From: Lachnospiraceae bacterium
GTDB taxonomy: Bacteria > Bacillota > Clostridia > Lachnospirales > Lachnospiraceae
Reading direction: 5' to 3'
DNA: 34,321 bases
NCBI GenBank assembly: GCA_024684675.1
Contig: JAIKWO010000010.1
Span: forward strand, 1 to 34,321
How positions within the stretch are numbered: the stretch's first letter is position 1; every line of letters starts with the position of its first letter. The position numbers were made by a program, and so were the translations under genes. Below the pieces are notes generated by a model. That model had not been told where the DNA came from, ran no database searches, and saw nothing but the letters and a program-made list of their open reading frames with translations. This document shows positions 1 through 8,899 of the stretch, piece after piece.

Positions 1-15
1 AGGGGCATTATGACC

Positions 16-21
16 TATAAT
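16..21 (+). promoter_or_regulatory. -10-like TATAAT upstream of argB
   Basis: Exact TATAAT; the corresponding -35 would lie outside the window. Confidence 0.4.
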
Positions 22-121
22 AAGGATCGCAGAAAATCGCAGTGGAATGGCACTTTGTGCCTGCGATTTTCGCGTCGAAAATGAATAAATCATTTTCGTA
101 TCGGAAAGGGGAATGAAATAA

Positions 122-1012
122 GTGAAGGATAATGATTTACAGAAGGTGCTTCAGAAGGCAGAGGTCATGATTGAGGCGCTGCCTTATATTCAAAAATTCA
201 ACCGCAGGATCGTGGTCGTAAAATACGGCGGATCCGCAATGAGCAATGAAGAGCTGCAGAAGAACGTGATCAAGGACGTAACGCTCCTTAAGCTTGTCGG
301 CTTCAAGCCGATCATCGTACACGGCGGCGGCAAGGAGATCAGCAAATGGGTCGGTAAAGTCGGCAAGGAATCCACGTTTGTGAATGGTCTTCGCGTGACC
401 GACGAAGAGACGATGGAGATTGCGGAGATGGTGCTTTCCAAAGTCAACAAGCGCCTTGTGACCATGGTGCAGGAGCTCGGCGTAAAGGCGGTCGGTATCA
501 GCGGGAAGGATGGCGGTCTCTTCAAAGTGGAGAAAAAGTACGCATCCGACGGACAGGACATCGGATTTGTCGGTGAGATCACATCTGTTGAACCGCGTAT
601 CCTGACAGACCTTTTGGAAAAAGATTTCCTGCCCATCGTTGCCCCGATCGGTCTGGATGATTCTTTCCAGACATACAATATTAACGCAGATGATGCAGCC
701 TGTGCGGTTGCCAAGGCACTGCATGCGGAGAAGCTCGCATTCCTGACGGATATCGAAGGTCTTTACCGGGATATCAATGACAAATCATCGTTCATCTCGC
801 ACATTACGGCTTCCGAAGCGGAGCATCTGATTGAAGGCGGTATGATCGGCGGCGGGATGCTTCCGAAGCTTGCAAACTGCACATCGGCGATCAGAAGCGG
901 CGTGAACAGGGTGCATATTTTGGACGGCCGGATCGCACACAGTCTTCTTTTGGAGATCTTTACCAACGAAGGTATCGGAACCATGTTCCGTCCGGACGAT
1001 GAGACGGCGTAG
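122..1012 (+). CDS. argB: Acetylglutamate kinase
   Basis: [15 protein letters not shown] motifs, length 296 aa, followed by argD; GTG start with AAAGGGG Shine-Dalgarno. Confidence 0.95.
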   Translation: MKDNDLQKVLQKAEVMIEALPYIQKFNRRIVVVKYGGSAMSNEELQKNVIKDVTLLKLVGFKPIIVHGGGKEISKWVGKVGKESTFVNGLRVTDEETMEIAEMVLSKVNKRLVTMVQELGVKAVGISGKDGGLFKVEKKYASDGQDIGFVGEITSVEPRILTDLLEKDFLPIVAPIGLDDSFQTYNINADDAACAVAKALHAEKLAFLTDIEGLYRDINDKSSFISHITASEAEHLIEGGMIGGGMLPKLANCTSAIRSGVNRVHILDGRIAHSLLLEIFTNEGIGTMFRPDDETA

Positions 1013-1038
1013 GTTCTTGACATTTGGGAGATACAACT

Positions 1039-2235
1039 ATGATGAAACAATATATTGACGAAGCGGAGCAGGCGCTGCTCCATACCTATAATCGCTATCA
1101 GGTGGTGTTTGACCATGGTGAAGGCGTGCATCTTTATGACATCGAAGGGAAGGAATACCTTGATTTTGTCGCAGGAATCGCAGTTTATGCGCTCGGCTAT
1201 CATTACAAGGATTACGACGATGCACTGAAGGCACAGATCGACAAGATCATGCACACTTCCAATTACTACTATAATGTGCCTGCCATTGAAGCGGCGAAGA
1301 AGATCAAAAAAATCTCCGGCATGGATCGCGTGTTTTTTACAAACAGCGGTGCGGAGGCAATCGAAGGTGCTATTAAGGCGGCGCGAAAATACGCGTATTT
1401 AAAGGACGGAAAGACCGATCATGAGATCATCGCAATGAATCATTCCTTCCACGGTCGTACGATGGGCGCGCTGTCCGTAACGGGGAATCCGAAGTACCGT
1501 GAGGCATTTCAGCCGATGATCGGCAACATCCGTTTTGCCGACATGAACGATCTTGATTCCGTGAAGGCATGTATCACGGACAAAACCTGTGCGATCCTCT
1601 TTGAAACGGTTCAGGGAGAAGGCGGTATTTTCCCGGCAGATTCCGATTTTATCAAAGGGGTGCGTGCGCTATGCGACGAAAAGGATATTCTGCTGATCCT
1701 GGACGAGATCCAGTGCGGTATGGGGCGCTGCGGCAGCTTCTATGCATGGCAACGGTATGGCGTGAAGCCTGATATCATGACAAGTGCGAAAGCGCTCGGG
1801 GGCGGCGTTCCGGTCGGCGCGTTTATGATGACGGAAAAAGTGGGGCAGCATTCACTTGCAGCAGGTGACCACGGTACGACCTACGGCGGTAATCCGCTTG
1901 CATGCTGCGCTATCTCAAAGATGATCGATTTGTTCGAAGAAAACAAGATCATCGATCATGTCAATGCGGTTGCTCCTTATCTCATAAAAAAACTTGACGA
2001 ACTTGCCGAAAAGTATGATTATATTTCATTGAGACGCGGATGCGGTCTGATGCAGGGGCTTGTCTGCAAGGGACCGGTTGGAGAGATCATTTCCAAAGCC
2101 CTCGAAAAGGGACTTGTGCTGATCAATGCGGGGACGGATATCATCCGCTTTGTTCCGCCGCTGATCATTACGGAGAAGGACATTGATGACATGATCGTCA
2201 TTTTGGATGATGCTCTGTCGCAATGCGTGAAATAG
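1039..2235 (+). CDS. argD: Acetylornithine aminotransferase (class III PLP aminotransferase)
   Basis: FFTNSGAEAIEGAIKAAR, ILDEIQCGMGRCG, adjacent to argB; start moved from TTG 1024 to ATG 1039 preceded by GGGAG. Confidence 0.93.
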   Translation: MMKQYIDEAEQALLHTYNRYQVVFDHGEGVHLYDIEGKEYLDFVAGIAVYALGYHYKDYDDALKAQIDKIMHTSNYYYNVPAIEAAKKIKKISGMDRVFFTNSGAEAIEGAIKAARKYAYLKDGKTDHEIIAMNHSFHGRTMGALSVTGNPKYREAFQPMIGNIRFADMNDLDSVKACITDKTCAILFETVQGEGGIFPADSDFIKGVRALCDEKDILLILDEIQCGMGRCGSFYAWQRYGVKPDIMTSAKALGGGVPVGAFMMTEKVGQHSLAAGDHGTTYGGNPLACCAISKMIDLFEENKIIDHVNAVAPYLIKKLDELAEKYDYISLRRGCGLMQGLVCKGPVGEIISKALEKGLVLINAGTDIIRFVPPLIITEKDIDDMIVILDDALSQCVK

Positions 2236-2244
2236 GAGTATTTG

Positions 2245-3507
2245 ATGACGACAAAACGGAAAATCTTATCGCTCGGACTTATTCTGGGGCTCGTAGGCGG
2301 AGTCTATGTCGGAGCGAAGGTCATTCCCGATTTACAGAGCGGAAAAGCGCCGCACGGTAAGGATACCTTGTATCTCTGGTATACGGATGCGGCACTTACA
2401 GACTACCTGACAAACATGTCAACTTCGTATTATGAAGAGCACGGTGTGCCGGTTCTGCCGGTTTTAAAGGATGGACTTGAGTATACGGAGTCGATCTACC
2501 GCGCGTCGATCAGCGAGGATCAAGACGCAGAGCCTGCGCCCGATCTTTTTATCACGACCAATGATAATCTTGAAAAGGCGTATCTGTCGGGGATCGCAGC
2601 CGAAATTGTAAACGATACCGGCACGGTCAGTGACAAGAACTATCCGCAGACGGCGCTCGATGCAGTCACCTACAAGGGTAAGACGGTCGGTTATCCGTTC
2701 TATTATGAGACCAGCGTTTTTCTGTACAATAAGACGTTCCTGGATGAATCCGGGCAGAAGGTGCCTGCCAATCTGCAGGAGCTTCTTGAGTTTGCCGATA
2801 ACTATGATCCGCCTGAGACGGTTGAGACGATCTTCAGCTGGGATGTTTCCGATATTTTTTACAATTATTACTTCTCGGGCAACTACATGATCGTTGGCGG
2901 TGATACCGGCGATGATCCGACCAAACTTGACATCGACAATAAGAAGACGCGGGCATGCCTGGAGATGTACCAGCAGCTCAACCAGTTCTTCTCGATTGAT
3001 ACGAAGGAAGTCGATTACGATTCCGTTGTGCAGGATTTCATCGACGGTAAGATCGTGATGACGGTTGCAACGAGCGATGTGCTTGCAAAGCTTGAAGCCG
3101 CAAAGGCAGACGGGTCATTCGCGTATGAATATGCGACTGCGGCAATGCCGGACTTGAGCACCGAATTAAAGGGCAGAAGCCTTTCCGTTACGGATGCGAT
3201 CGTTGTGAACGGCTTCTCTGATAAAACGGGAAAAACGAACGATTTTGCAAACTACCTTTCTTACAGCAAAGCGCAGGAGCTCTATGATGCTTCCGGAAAG
3301 CTTGCTTCCAGAAAAGGTCTGTCATATGCCAATCCGGCCGTGCAGGGATTTGAGAATGAATATGCGCGTTCAATCTCGATGCCCAAGCTTCTGGGTGCCG
3401 GTAATTTCTGGGTTCAGCTTGAGATCTGCTTTTCCAAGATCTGGAACGGACAGGAAGTCGAGCCGCTCCTAAAAGAACTTGCAAAGAGTATGCAGGAACA
3501 GTTATAA
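2245..3507 (+). CDS. Extracellular solute-binding protein (ABC sugar-type), membrane-anchored or secreted
   Basis: N-terminal hydrophobic segment, SBP family 1-like fold pattern (PDLFITTNDNLEKAYLSGIAAEI, YPFYYETSVFLYNKTFL); ATG 2245 with AGGAG. Confidence 0.75.
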   Translation: MTTKRKILSLGLILGLVGGVYVGAKVIPDLQSGKAPHGKDTLYLWYTDAALTDYLTNMSTSYYEEHGVPVLPVLKDGLEYTESIYRASISEDQDAEPAPDLFITTNDNLEKAYLSGIAAEIVNDTGTVSDKNYPQTALDAVTYKGKTVGYPFYYETSVFLYNKTFLDESGQKVPANLQELLEFADNYDPPETVETIFSWDVSDIFYNYYFSGNYMIVGGDTGDDPTKLDIDNKKTRACLEMYQQLNQFFSIDTKEVDYDSVVQDFIDGKIVMTVATSDVLAKLEAAKADGSFAYEYATAAMPDLSTELKGRSLSVTDAIVVNGFSDKTGKTNDFANYLSYSKAQELYDASGKLASRKGLSYANPAVQGFENEYARSISMPKLLGAGNFWVQLEICFSKIWNGQEVEPLLKELAKSMQEQL

Positions 3508-3523
3508 AATTTGTCACAATTTT

Positions 3524-3554
3524 GGGAACGATATCTTGAATCGTTCCCTTTTTT
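3524..3554 (+). terminator. Intrinsic terminator after the SBP gene
   Basis: GGGAACGAT-atcttga-ATCGTTCCC followed by TTTTTT. Confidence 0.9.
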
Positions 3555-3605
3555 CTTCTAGAATAGGAATATCAGCGCAGAGGTTCTCTTGAAAAGGAGA
3601 GACTG

Positions 3606-4190
3606 ATGCATAAAAGATTATTTTTGACCAAAATGGTCATTTTGACGACGACCTGTGCTATGACGCTGTTTCTGCAAGGCTGCAGCAGGCAGGTCATGCC
3701 GACGTTAAAGAGCGAAGAGACATACCTGGTGGAAGAGTACGAGGATCAGGTGCTGGCGGAGGATGACAATGCCGCCGATGAGATCTGCTACGTGTATGTT
3801 TGCGGTGCCGTAACGACCCCGGGCGTTTATGAGATGAAGCCGGGAGAGCGGATCTTCCGTGCGATCGAAATGGCAGGCGGATTTACAGAGGATGCGGCGC
3901 CGGAGAAGGTGAATCAGGCACTTCCCGTGGAAGACGGGCTCTCGGTTGTGGTTCCGACCATAGAGGAGGCGCGGGCGGCTTCGGAAAAGGAAAGCGGTCT
4001 TGTCAATATCAACACGGCTTCCAGAGCTGAGCTTTGCACACTCAAGGGGGTCGGCGAGACGCGAGCCGACGCGATCATCGCATACCGTGAAGAAAAAGGC
4101 GCTTTTCGCAAGATTGAAGATATCATGCTTGTCTCCGGAATCGGAGAGAGCAGTTTTAACAAGATCAAGAACAGTATCATTGTAAGTTAA
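3606..4190 (+). CDS. ComEA-like SLBB + helix-hairpin-helix lipoprotein
   Basis: Lipobox-like LFLQGC; SLBB segment YVCGAVTTPGVYEMKPGERIFRAIEMAGG; HhH VNINTASRAELCTLKGVGETRADAIIAYREEKG. Confidence 0.85.
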   Translation: MHKRLFLTKMVILTTTCAMTLFLQGCSRQVMPTLKSEETYLVEEYEDQVLAEDDNAADEICYVYVCGAVTTPGVYEMKPGERIFRAIEMAGGFTEDAAPEKVNQALPVEDGLSVVVPTIEEARAASEKESGLVNINTASRAELCTLKGVGETRADAIIAYREEKGAFRKIEDIMLVSGIGESSFNKIKNSIIVS

Positions 4191-4233
4191 CGCTTTGCGG
4201 GATGGAACGCGGGGCGCATCAGACGGGAGAGAT

Positions 4234-4926
4234 ATGGCTAAGAAAGTTCTGGTAGTGGATGATGAGAAGCTGATCGTGAAAGGGATTCGTTTCAGCCTGG
4301 AGCAGGACGGCATGGAAGTGGATGCTGCCTATGACGGTGAGGAAGCCCTCCAGTTGGCGACGCAGAACAAGTACGATATCATTCTGCTGGATGTGATGCT
4401 CCCGAAGCTGACAGGATTTGAAGTGTGCCAGCAGATCCGCGAATTCTCCGATGTTCCGATCGTGATGCTGACAGCCAAGGGTGAAGATATGGACAAGATC
4501 CTCGGTCTGGAATACGGGGCCGATGATTACATTACCAAGCCTTTCAACATTCTGGAAGTGAAGGCCAGGATCAAAGCCATCATCAGAAGGACCGGCCGCC
4601 GACAGGGGGCGGAAGAGCAAAAGAAGCTCATTCTTGTAGGCGATATGAAGATTGATGCCGACAACCGCCGCGTTTATGTGGGCGATCGTGAGATGAATCT
4701 GACCGCAAAAGAATTCGATGTACTGGAGCTTCTTGCAACGCATCCCAATACCGTTTATTCGCGTGAGAATTTGCTGAAAGCGGTGTGGGGCAGCGATTAT
4801 CCGGGGGATGTCCGCACGGTTGATGTTCATATCCGCAGACTGCGTGAGAAGATCGAACAGAATCCCGGTGAACCGAAATACGTTCACACCAAGTGGGGCG
4901 TCGGATACTTTTTGCGGGAGCAATAA
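4234..4926 (+). CDS. OmpR/PhoB-type response regulator
   Basis: VLVVDDEKLIVKGI, DVMLPKLTGFE, KPFN receiver plus winged-helix C-terminus (VDVHIRRLREKIEQNPGEPKYVHTKWGVGYFL); ATG 4234 with GGGAGAG. Confidence 0.93.
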   Translation: MAKKVLVVDDEKLIVKGIRFSLEQDGMEVDAAYDGEEALQLATQNKYDIILLDVMLPKLTGFEVCQQIREFSDVPIVMLTAKGEDMDKILGLEYGADDYITKPFNILEVKARIKAIIRRTGRRQGAEEQKKLILVGDMKIDADNRRVYVGDREMNLTAKEFDVLELLATHPNTVYSRENLLKAVWGSDYPGDVRTVDVHIRRLREKIEQNPGEPKYVHTKWGVGYFLREQ

Positions 4927-4929
4927 CGC

Positions 4930-6426
4930 ATGAAACATCTGCTGAAACGATTTGAAATATTCAGAAGTCTGAAAGCACGTCTTTTTGTCATTCTGCTATT
5001 GGCCGGTCTGATCCCTGCGATCGGGATGCGGATCGGTATCCTCAGCAATTATGAGGACCGGGCGGTAGAACTCCGTACCAATGACGTTCAGAATCAGTTC
5101 AAGATTCTTGCAAACCACCTTGTCACACTCGGCTACATGCACAGCCAGGACTCGGATGTGGTCAATGCGGAGCTTGAGCAGTTTACGAATCTGTACGACG
5201 GTCGTGTCCTCATCATCGACAGAAATTTCAAAGTCATCAAGGATACATATGGGATCAGTGAAGGCAAGTTTATCATCTCCGAAGAGGTGATCAATTGCTT
5301 TAATGGGATCAGCACGTCCAACTATGACGATGTGAACGGCTATATTGAGATCACAACGCCGATCATCGAGACAGCACCGAAAGAGGCTCCGGTCGGCAGT
5401 TCCATCGCGGGAGCCGGTGCCGCAATTGATTCGGCGGCTGTGACCGGCGATACGACAGTTGGTGTTATGTTAACCAGCGTTTCCACGGACAATATTGTAG
5501 CGATGCTGAACGGCTTATCCAAGCGTGCGCATGTTTTCGAGATCATTGTCATGGTGCTTTTTGCTGCTTTCGCGTTCATCATGGCGCACCTTGTGACCGC
5601 TCCGTTTGAGAGGATCACAGCTGCGATCAATGCAGTCAAGGCCGGCTTTACGGATGAAAAGATCGAAGTGGACGACTATCTGGAGACAGAGCATATCGTT
5701 GATGCATTTAACCAGATGCGCGGACGCATGAAGCTTCTTGACGATTCCAGACAGGAATTCGTATCGAATGTCTCGCATGAGCTTAAGACGCCGCTGACTT
5801 CCATGAAAGTCCTTGCCGATTCACTGATCGCACAGGAAGAAGTGCCTAATGAACTGTATCGTGAATTTATGACCGATATTGCGGACGAGATCGAGCGTGA
5901 GAATACGATCATCAACGATCTTCTTTCTCTCGTGAAAATGGATCTGAAGGAAGCGCAGCCAAGCATCACGCAGGTGGATGTGAATGTGCTGATCGAACTG
6001 ATCATGAAGCGCTTACGTCCGATTGCCGCGAAGAGTGAAGTGGAGCTGATCTTCGAAAGTCTTCGTCCCGTTATGGCGCAGATCGACGAAGTAAAGATCA
6101 CGCTTGCGTTTACGAACCTGGTGGAGAATGCGATCAAATACAACAATCCGCACGGCTGGGTGCGTGTTACGCTTGATGCGAACCATCAGTATTTCACGCT
6201 GGAGGTTGCAGACAACGGCATCGGTATCCCGGAGGATTCGCTCGACCATATCTATGAGCGTTTTTACCGCGTGGACAAATCGCATTCGCGTGAGATCGGC
6301 GGAACAGGACTGGGGCTTTCCATCACCCGTAACGCGATCCTGATGCATCGCGGCACGATCGAAGCCAAGAGCACGGAAGGGGAAGGTACCCGCTTTACGG
6401 TTCGCATCCCGCTCATTTACACGTAA
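4930..6426 (+). CDS. Membrane sensor histidine kinase
   Basis: Two TM segments, HAMP-like region, H-box SHELKTPL, N-box NLVENAIKYN, G boxes DNGIGIP and GTGLGLS. Confidence 0.93.
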   Translation: MKHLLKRFEIFRSLKARLFVILLLAGLIPAIGMRIGILSNYEDRAVELRTNDVQNQFKILANHLVTLGYMHSQDSDVVNAELEQFTNLYDGRVLIIDRNFKVIKDTYGISEGKFIISEEVINCFNGISTSNYDDVNGYIEITTPIIETAPKEAPVGSSIAGAGAAIDSAAVTGDTTVGVMLTSVSTDNIVAMLNGLSKRAHVFEIIVMVLFAAFAFIMAHLVTAPFERITAAINAVKAGFTDEKIEVDDYLETEHIVDAFNQMRGRMKLLDDSRQEFVSNVSHELKTPLTSMKVLADSLIAQEEVPNELYREFMTDIADEIERENTIINDLLSLVKMDLKEAQPSITQVDVNVLIELIMKRLRPIAAKSEVELIFESLRPVMAQIDEVKITLAFTNLVENAIKYNNPHGWVRVTLDANHQYFTLEVADNGIGIPEDSLDHIYERFYRVDKSHSREIGGTGLGLSITRNAILMHRGTIEAKSTEGEGTRFTVRIPLIYT

Positions 6427-6443
6427 GGAGCAAATTTACCCAT

Positions 6444-7385
6444 ATGAAAAAAGAAGCAAAATGCCTTCTTTTCCTGCTTACGGCCTGCATGCTGTTAACA
6501 GTCGGCTGTACGCGTAGAGAGGAGGCGCCGGAAAGCGGTCAGATCGACTGCTACTATCTGAATAAAGAAGCCACGAAGCTTGTCAGTGAACCGGTGGAAC
6601 TGAAATCCGGTAAGACGCTTGATAAGATCAATGAAATGCTTGATTATATGACGACCGTACCGTCCGATGTCAACAAGAAAGCGGCATTTTCCGGCGATTT
6701 TGACATTCTCTCGGTCACCTATGACGGTTCCAAAGTGGCGATCGAGGTCAGTGAAAAGTACCGCGCACTGTCACCTTCGGCGGAGATCCTGACGCGGGCC
6801 GCGATCGTGCGCAACTTAACGCAGATTGACGGTGTTGACTATGTGACGATGAATATTCAGGGCGATTCCCTGACGGACAGATCAGGCAACCCGATCGGAC
6901 CGATGGAAGCGTCGATGTTTATAGACAATACCGGTAATGAGATCAATGCATATGAAAAGACAACGCTGAAGCTTTTCTTTGCAAATGAAGCGGGTGACAA
7001 GCTGATCGAAGCCAGCAGGACGGTCGTTTACAACACCAATATCTCACTGGAGAAGCTGGTCGTGGAGCAGCTCATCAAAGGTCCCAACAGTAGGTTGATC
7101 TATCCTGTTATGAACCCGGAGACAAAAGTGAACTCAGTGACCGTGAAGGATGGAATATGTTATGTCAACCTTGGAGAGGGATTCCTGACGCAGACGACCA
7201 ATGTTTCGACGGATGCAACGATCTATGCGATCACCAATTCGCTTGTGGAGCTGCCCAACATCAACAAGGTGCAGATCTCCGTGGAAGGCAACACGGACTT
7301 AAATTATCGTGAGACGGTTCCGCTTTCGACGATCTTTGAGAGGAATTACGAGATCGTGGTGAAGAATGGCGGAAGCAATGACTGA
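6444..7385 (+). CDS. Lipoprotein with two GerMN-like domains
   Basis: Lipobox LTVGC; two repeats of the GerMN pattern (second: VVEQLIKGPNS...VNSVTVKDGICYVNLGEGF). Confidence 0.8.
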   Translation: MKKEAKCLLFLLTACMLLTVGCTRREEAPESGQIDCYYLNKEATKLVSEPVELKSGKTLDKINEMLDYMTTVPSDVNKKAAFSGDFDILSVTYDGSKVAIEVSEKYRALSPSAEILTRAAIVRNLTQIDGVDYVTMNIQGDSLTDRSGNPIGPMEASMFIDNTGNEINAYEKTTLKLFFANEAGDKLIEASRTVVYNTNISLEKLVVEQLIKGPNSRLIYPVMNPETKVNSVTVKDGICYVNLGEGFLTQTTNVSTDATIYAITNSLVELPNINKVQISVEGNTDLNYRETVPLSTIFERNYEIVVKNGGSND

Positions 7386-7411
7386 AGCATAGAAAGAAAT
7401 GCATAATTAAG

Positions 7412-7430
7412 GGGACGGCGTTGCCGTCCC
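7412..7430. terminator. Hairpin between converging genes
   Basis: GGGACGGC-gtt-GCCGTCCC. Confidence 0.75.
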
Positions 7431-7444
7431 TTGCTTATTGTTTG

Positions 7445-8041
7445 CTATTTGGAGCTGCTTTTCACTGCCTTCTCGATCAGGTCTACGCACAGATCGTATC
7501 CGAGCGTGCCGACATCGAGCATGAGATTATAGTTGTGGCATTCGCCCCACGTCCTGCCGCTGAAGCGCTCGTAGTAGGCGATCCTGTTGCGGTCGTGCTG
7601 CTTTAAGACTTTGTGCACATCCTTTTCTTCAACGGGATGCTCGACCAAAAGCTCTTTTGTATATTTTTCGCGGAAAGAATCGTCTGCGTATAAGAACACA
7701 TGGAAGCTGTCGATGCCTGCTTCTGTCATGATATGATCCGAGCAGCGTCCCAATATGATGCAGGGCCCTTTCTGCGCAAGATCAAGGAGAATCTGCTTCT
7801 CACGTTCATAAATGTGCGTCTTCTCATCATAGGAAATGGGGGTGATGTGTCTCACAAAAGAGTTCATCGGCGTGATCTCTTCATCACCTTCGTATTCTGC
7901 CAGGTCATCCCAGCCGTGTTCTTTGCCGATCTGCCGCACAATGTCCCAGTCATAGAACGGGATTCTGAGACGCTCGGACAATGCTGCGCCGATCGAATGG
8001 CCGCCGGCACCGAATTCTCTGCTGATCGTGATTACTTTCAT
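7445..8041 (-). CDS. Cytidylate kinase-like family protein
   Basis: MKVITISREFGAGGHSIGAALSERL, ...IILGRCSDHI, typical of this family. Confidence 0.85.
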   Translation of the reverse strand: MKVITISREFGAGGHSIGAALSERLRIPFYDWDIVRQIGKEHGWDDLAEYEGDEEITPMNSFVRHITPISYDEKTHIYEREKQILLDLAQKGPCIILGRCSDHIMTEAGIDSFHVFLYADDSFREKYTKELLVEHPVEEKDVHKVLKQHDRNRIAYYERFSGRTWGECHNYNLMLDVGTLGYDLCVDLIEKAVKSSSK

Positions 8042-8191
8042 GATTCGCTCCTCGTTGTGGATTCATTTACGGTAGGAGAGATTTTCTCCTTATTCTGATT
8101 GTAGCACTGTTTTTCCCGGGTGTCATAAAAAAAGAAAAAACAGGCGGGATTTGTGATAAGATATAAAAACAGACAGGAAAGGAGGAGAGGC

Positions 8192-8899
8192 ATGGAAGAC
8201 CACAGCGTGATCCTGATCATGGACAATGAATCCGCAAAAGCCGAATATGCGTGTGCTCAATCGGACTTGCACGAATGTATTCTCGCAGGATCGCTTAAAG
8301 AAGCAAAGAACCTTTGTAAAAAGACCTGCCCGATCCTGATCTTTCTGTTCGATACACTGAATAGTGATGATCCGCTCGATGTTCTTTCGGAACTTCAAGA
8401 TGATTCGGATCTTTCCGATATCCCGATCGTGATGATCATGGATCATAAGCCGGAGCGGTCTGAGGAGATGCAGATCTATGGTGCAGGTGCTTCAAAGATA
8501 CTTGTCAGGCCGTTTACGAAGGAGACGTTTTCGAATCTTGTCTCCGAACTGACACGCAAGAAGACGGGATGCTACATTGATGAAGATGCGGCGATCGCAT
8601 ATTGTGGCGCATACGATGTCTTTAAAGAGGTGGCAACGACTTTTATCACGATCTGGCCGTCGGATCGGGCCAAGATCGCAGCAGCATGCGAACGCGAGGA
8701 TCTGAAGGATTATACGATCCGCGTGCATGCGCTTAAGAATGCCGCGAAAGTGGTCGGCGCGCTCCGTTTGTCGGAAGAGGCTGCGCGCATGGAGCAAAGC
8801 GGCAAGGCCGGAGCTTTTGGCAAGATTGAGGCATATACGCCGGCGCTTCTTGCGCTTTTTGATAAAAGTGCGGAAGAACTGAAAGGAATTGTTACATGA
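8192..8899 (+). CDS. Receiver-like domain fused to Hpt domain
   Basis: REC-like N-terminus (VILIMDNE...FLFD...LVRPF) and Hpt motif VHALKNAAKVVGALRL; ATG 8192 with GGAGGAG. Confidence 0.75.
   Translation: MEDHSVILIMDNESAKAEYACAQSDLHECILAGSLKEAKNLCKKTCPILIFLFDTLNSDDPLDVLSELQDDSDLSDIPIVMIMDHKPERSEEMQIYGAGASKILVRPFTKETFSNLVSELTRKKTGCYIDEDAAIAYCGAYDVFKEVATTFITIWPSDRAKIAAACEREDLKDYTIRVHALKNAAKVVGALRLSEEAARMEQSGKAGAFGKIEAYTPALLALFDKSAEELKGIVT

Noticed and set aside
137-724. Long antisense ORFs opposite argB
   Set aside because: Shadow of a clearly conserved argB reading frame; no family resemblance
4219-4938. 239-aa ORF antisense to the response regulator
   Set aside because: Exact shadow of a well-supported OmpR-family gene, Cys/His-rich reverse-translation look, no RBS
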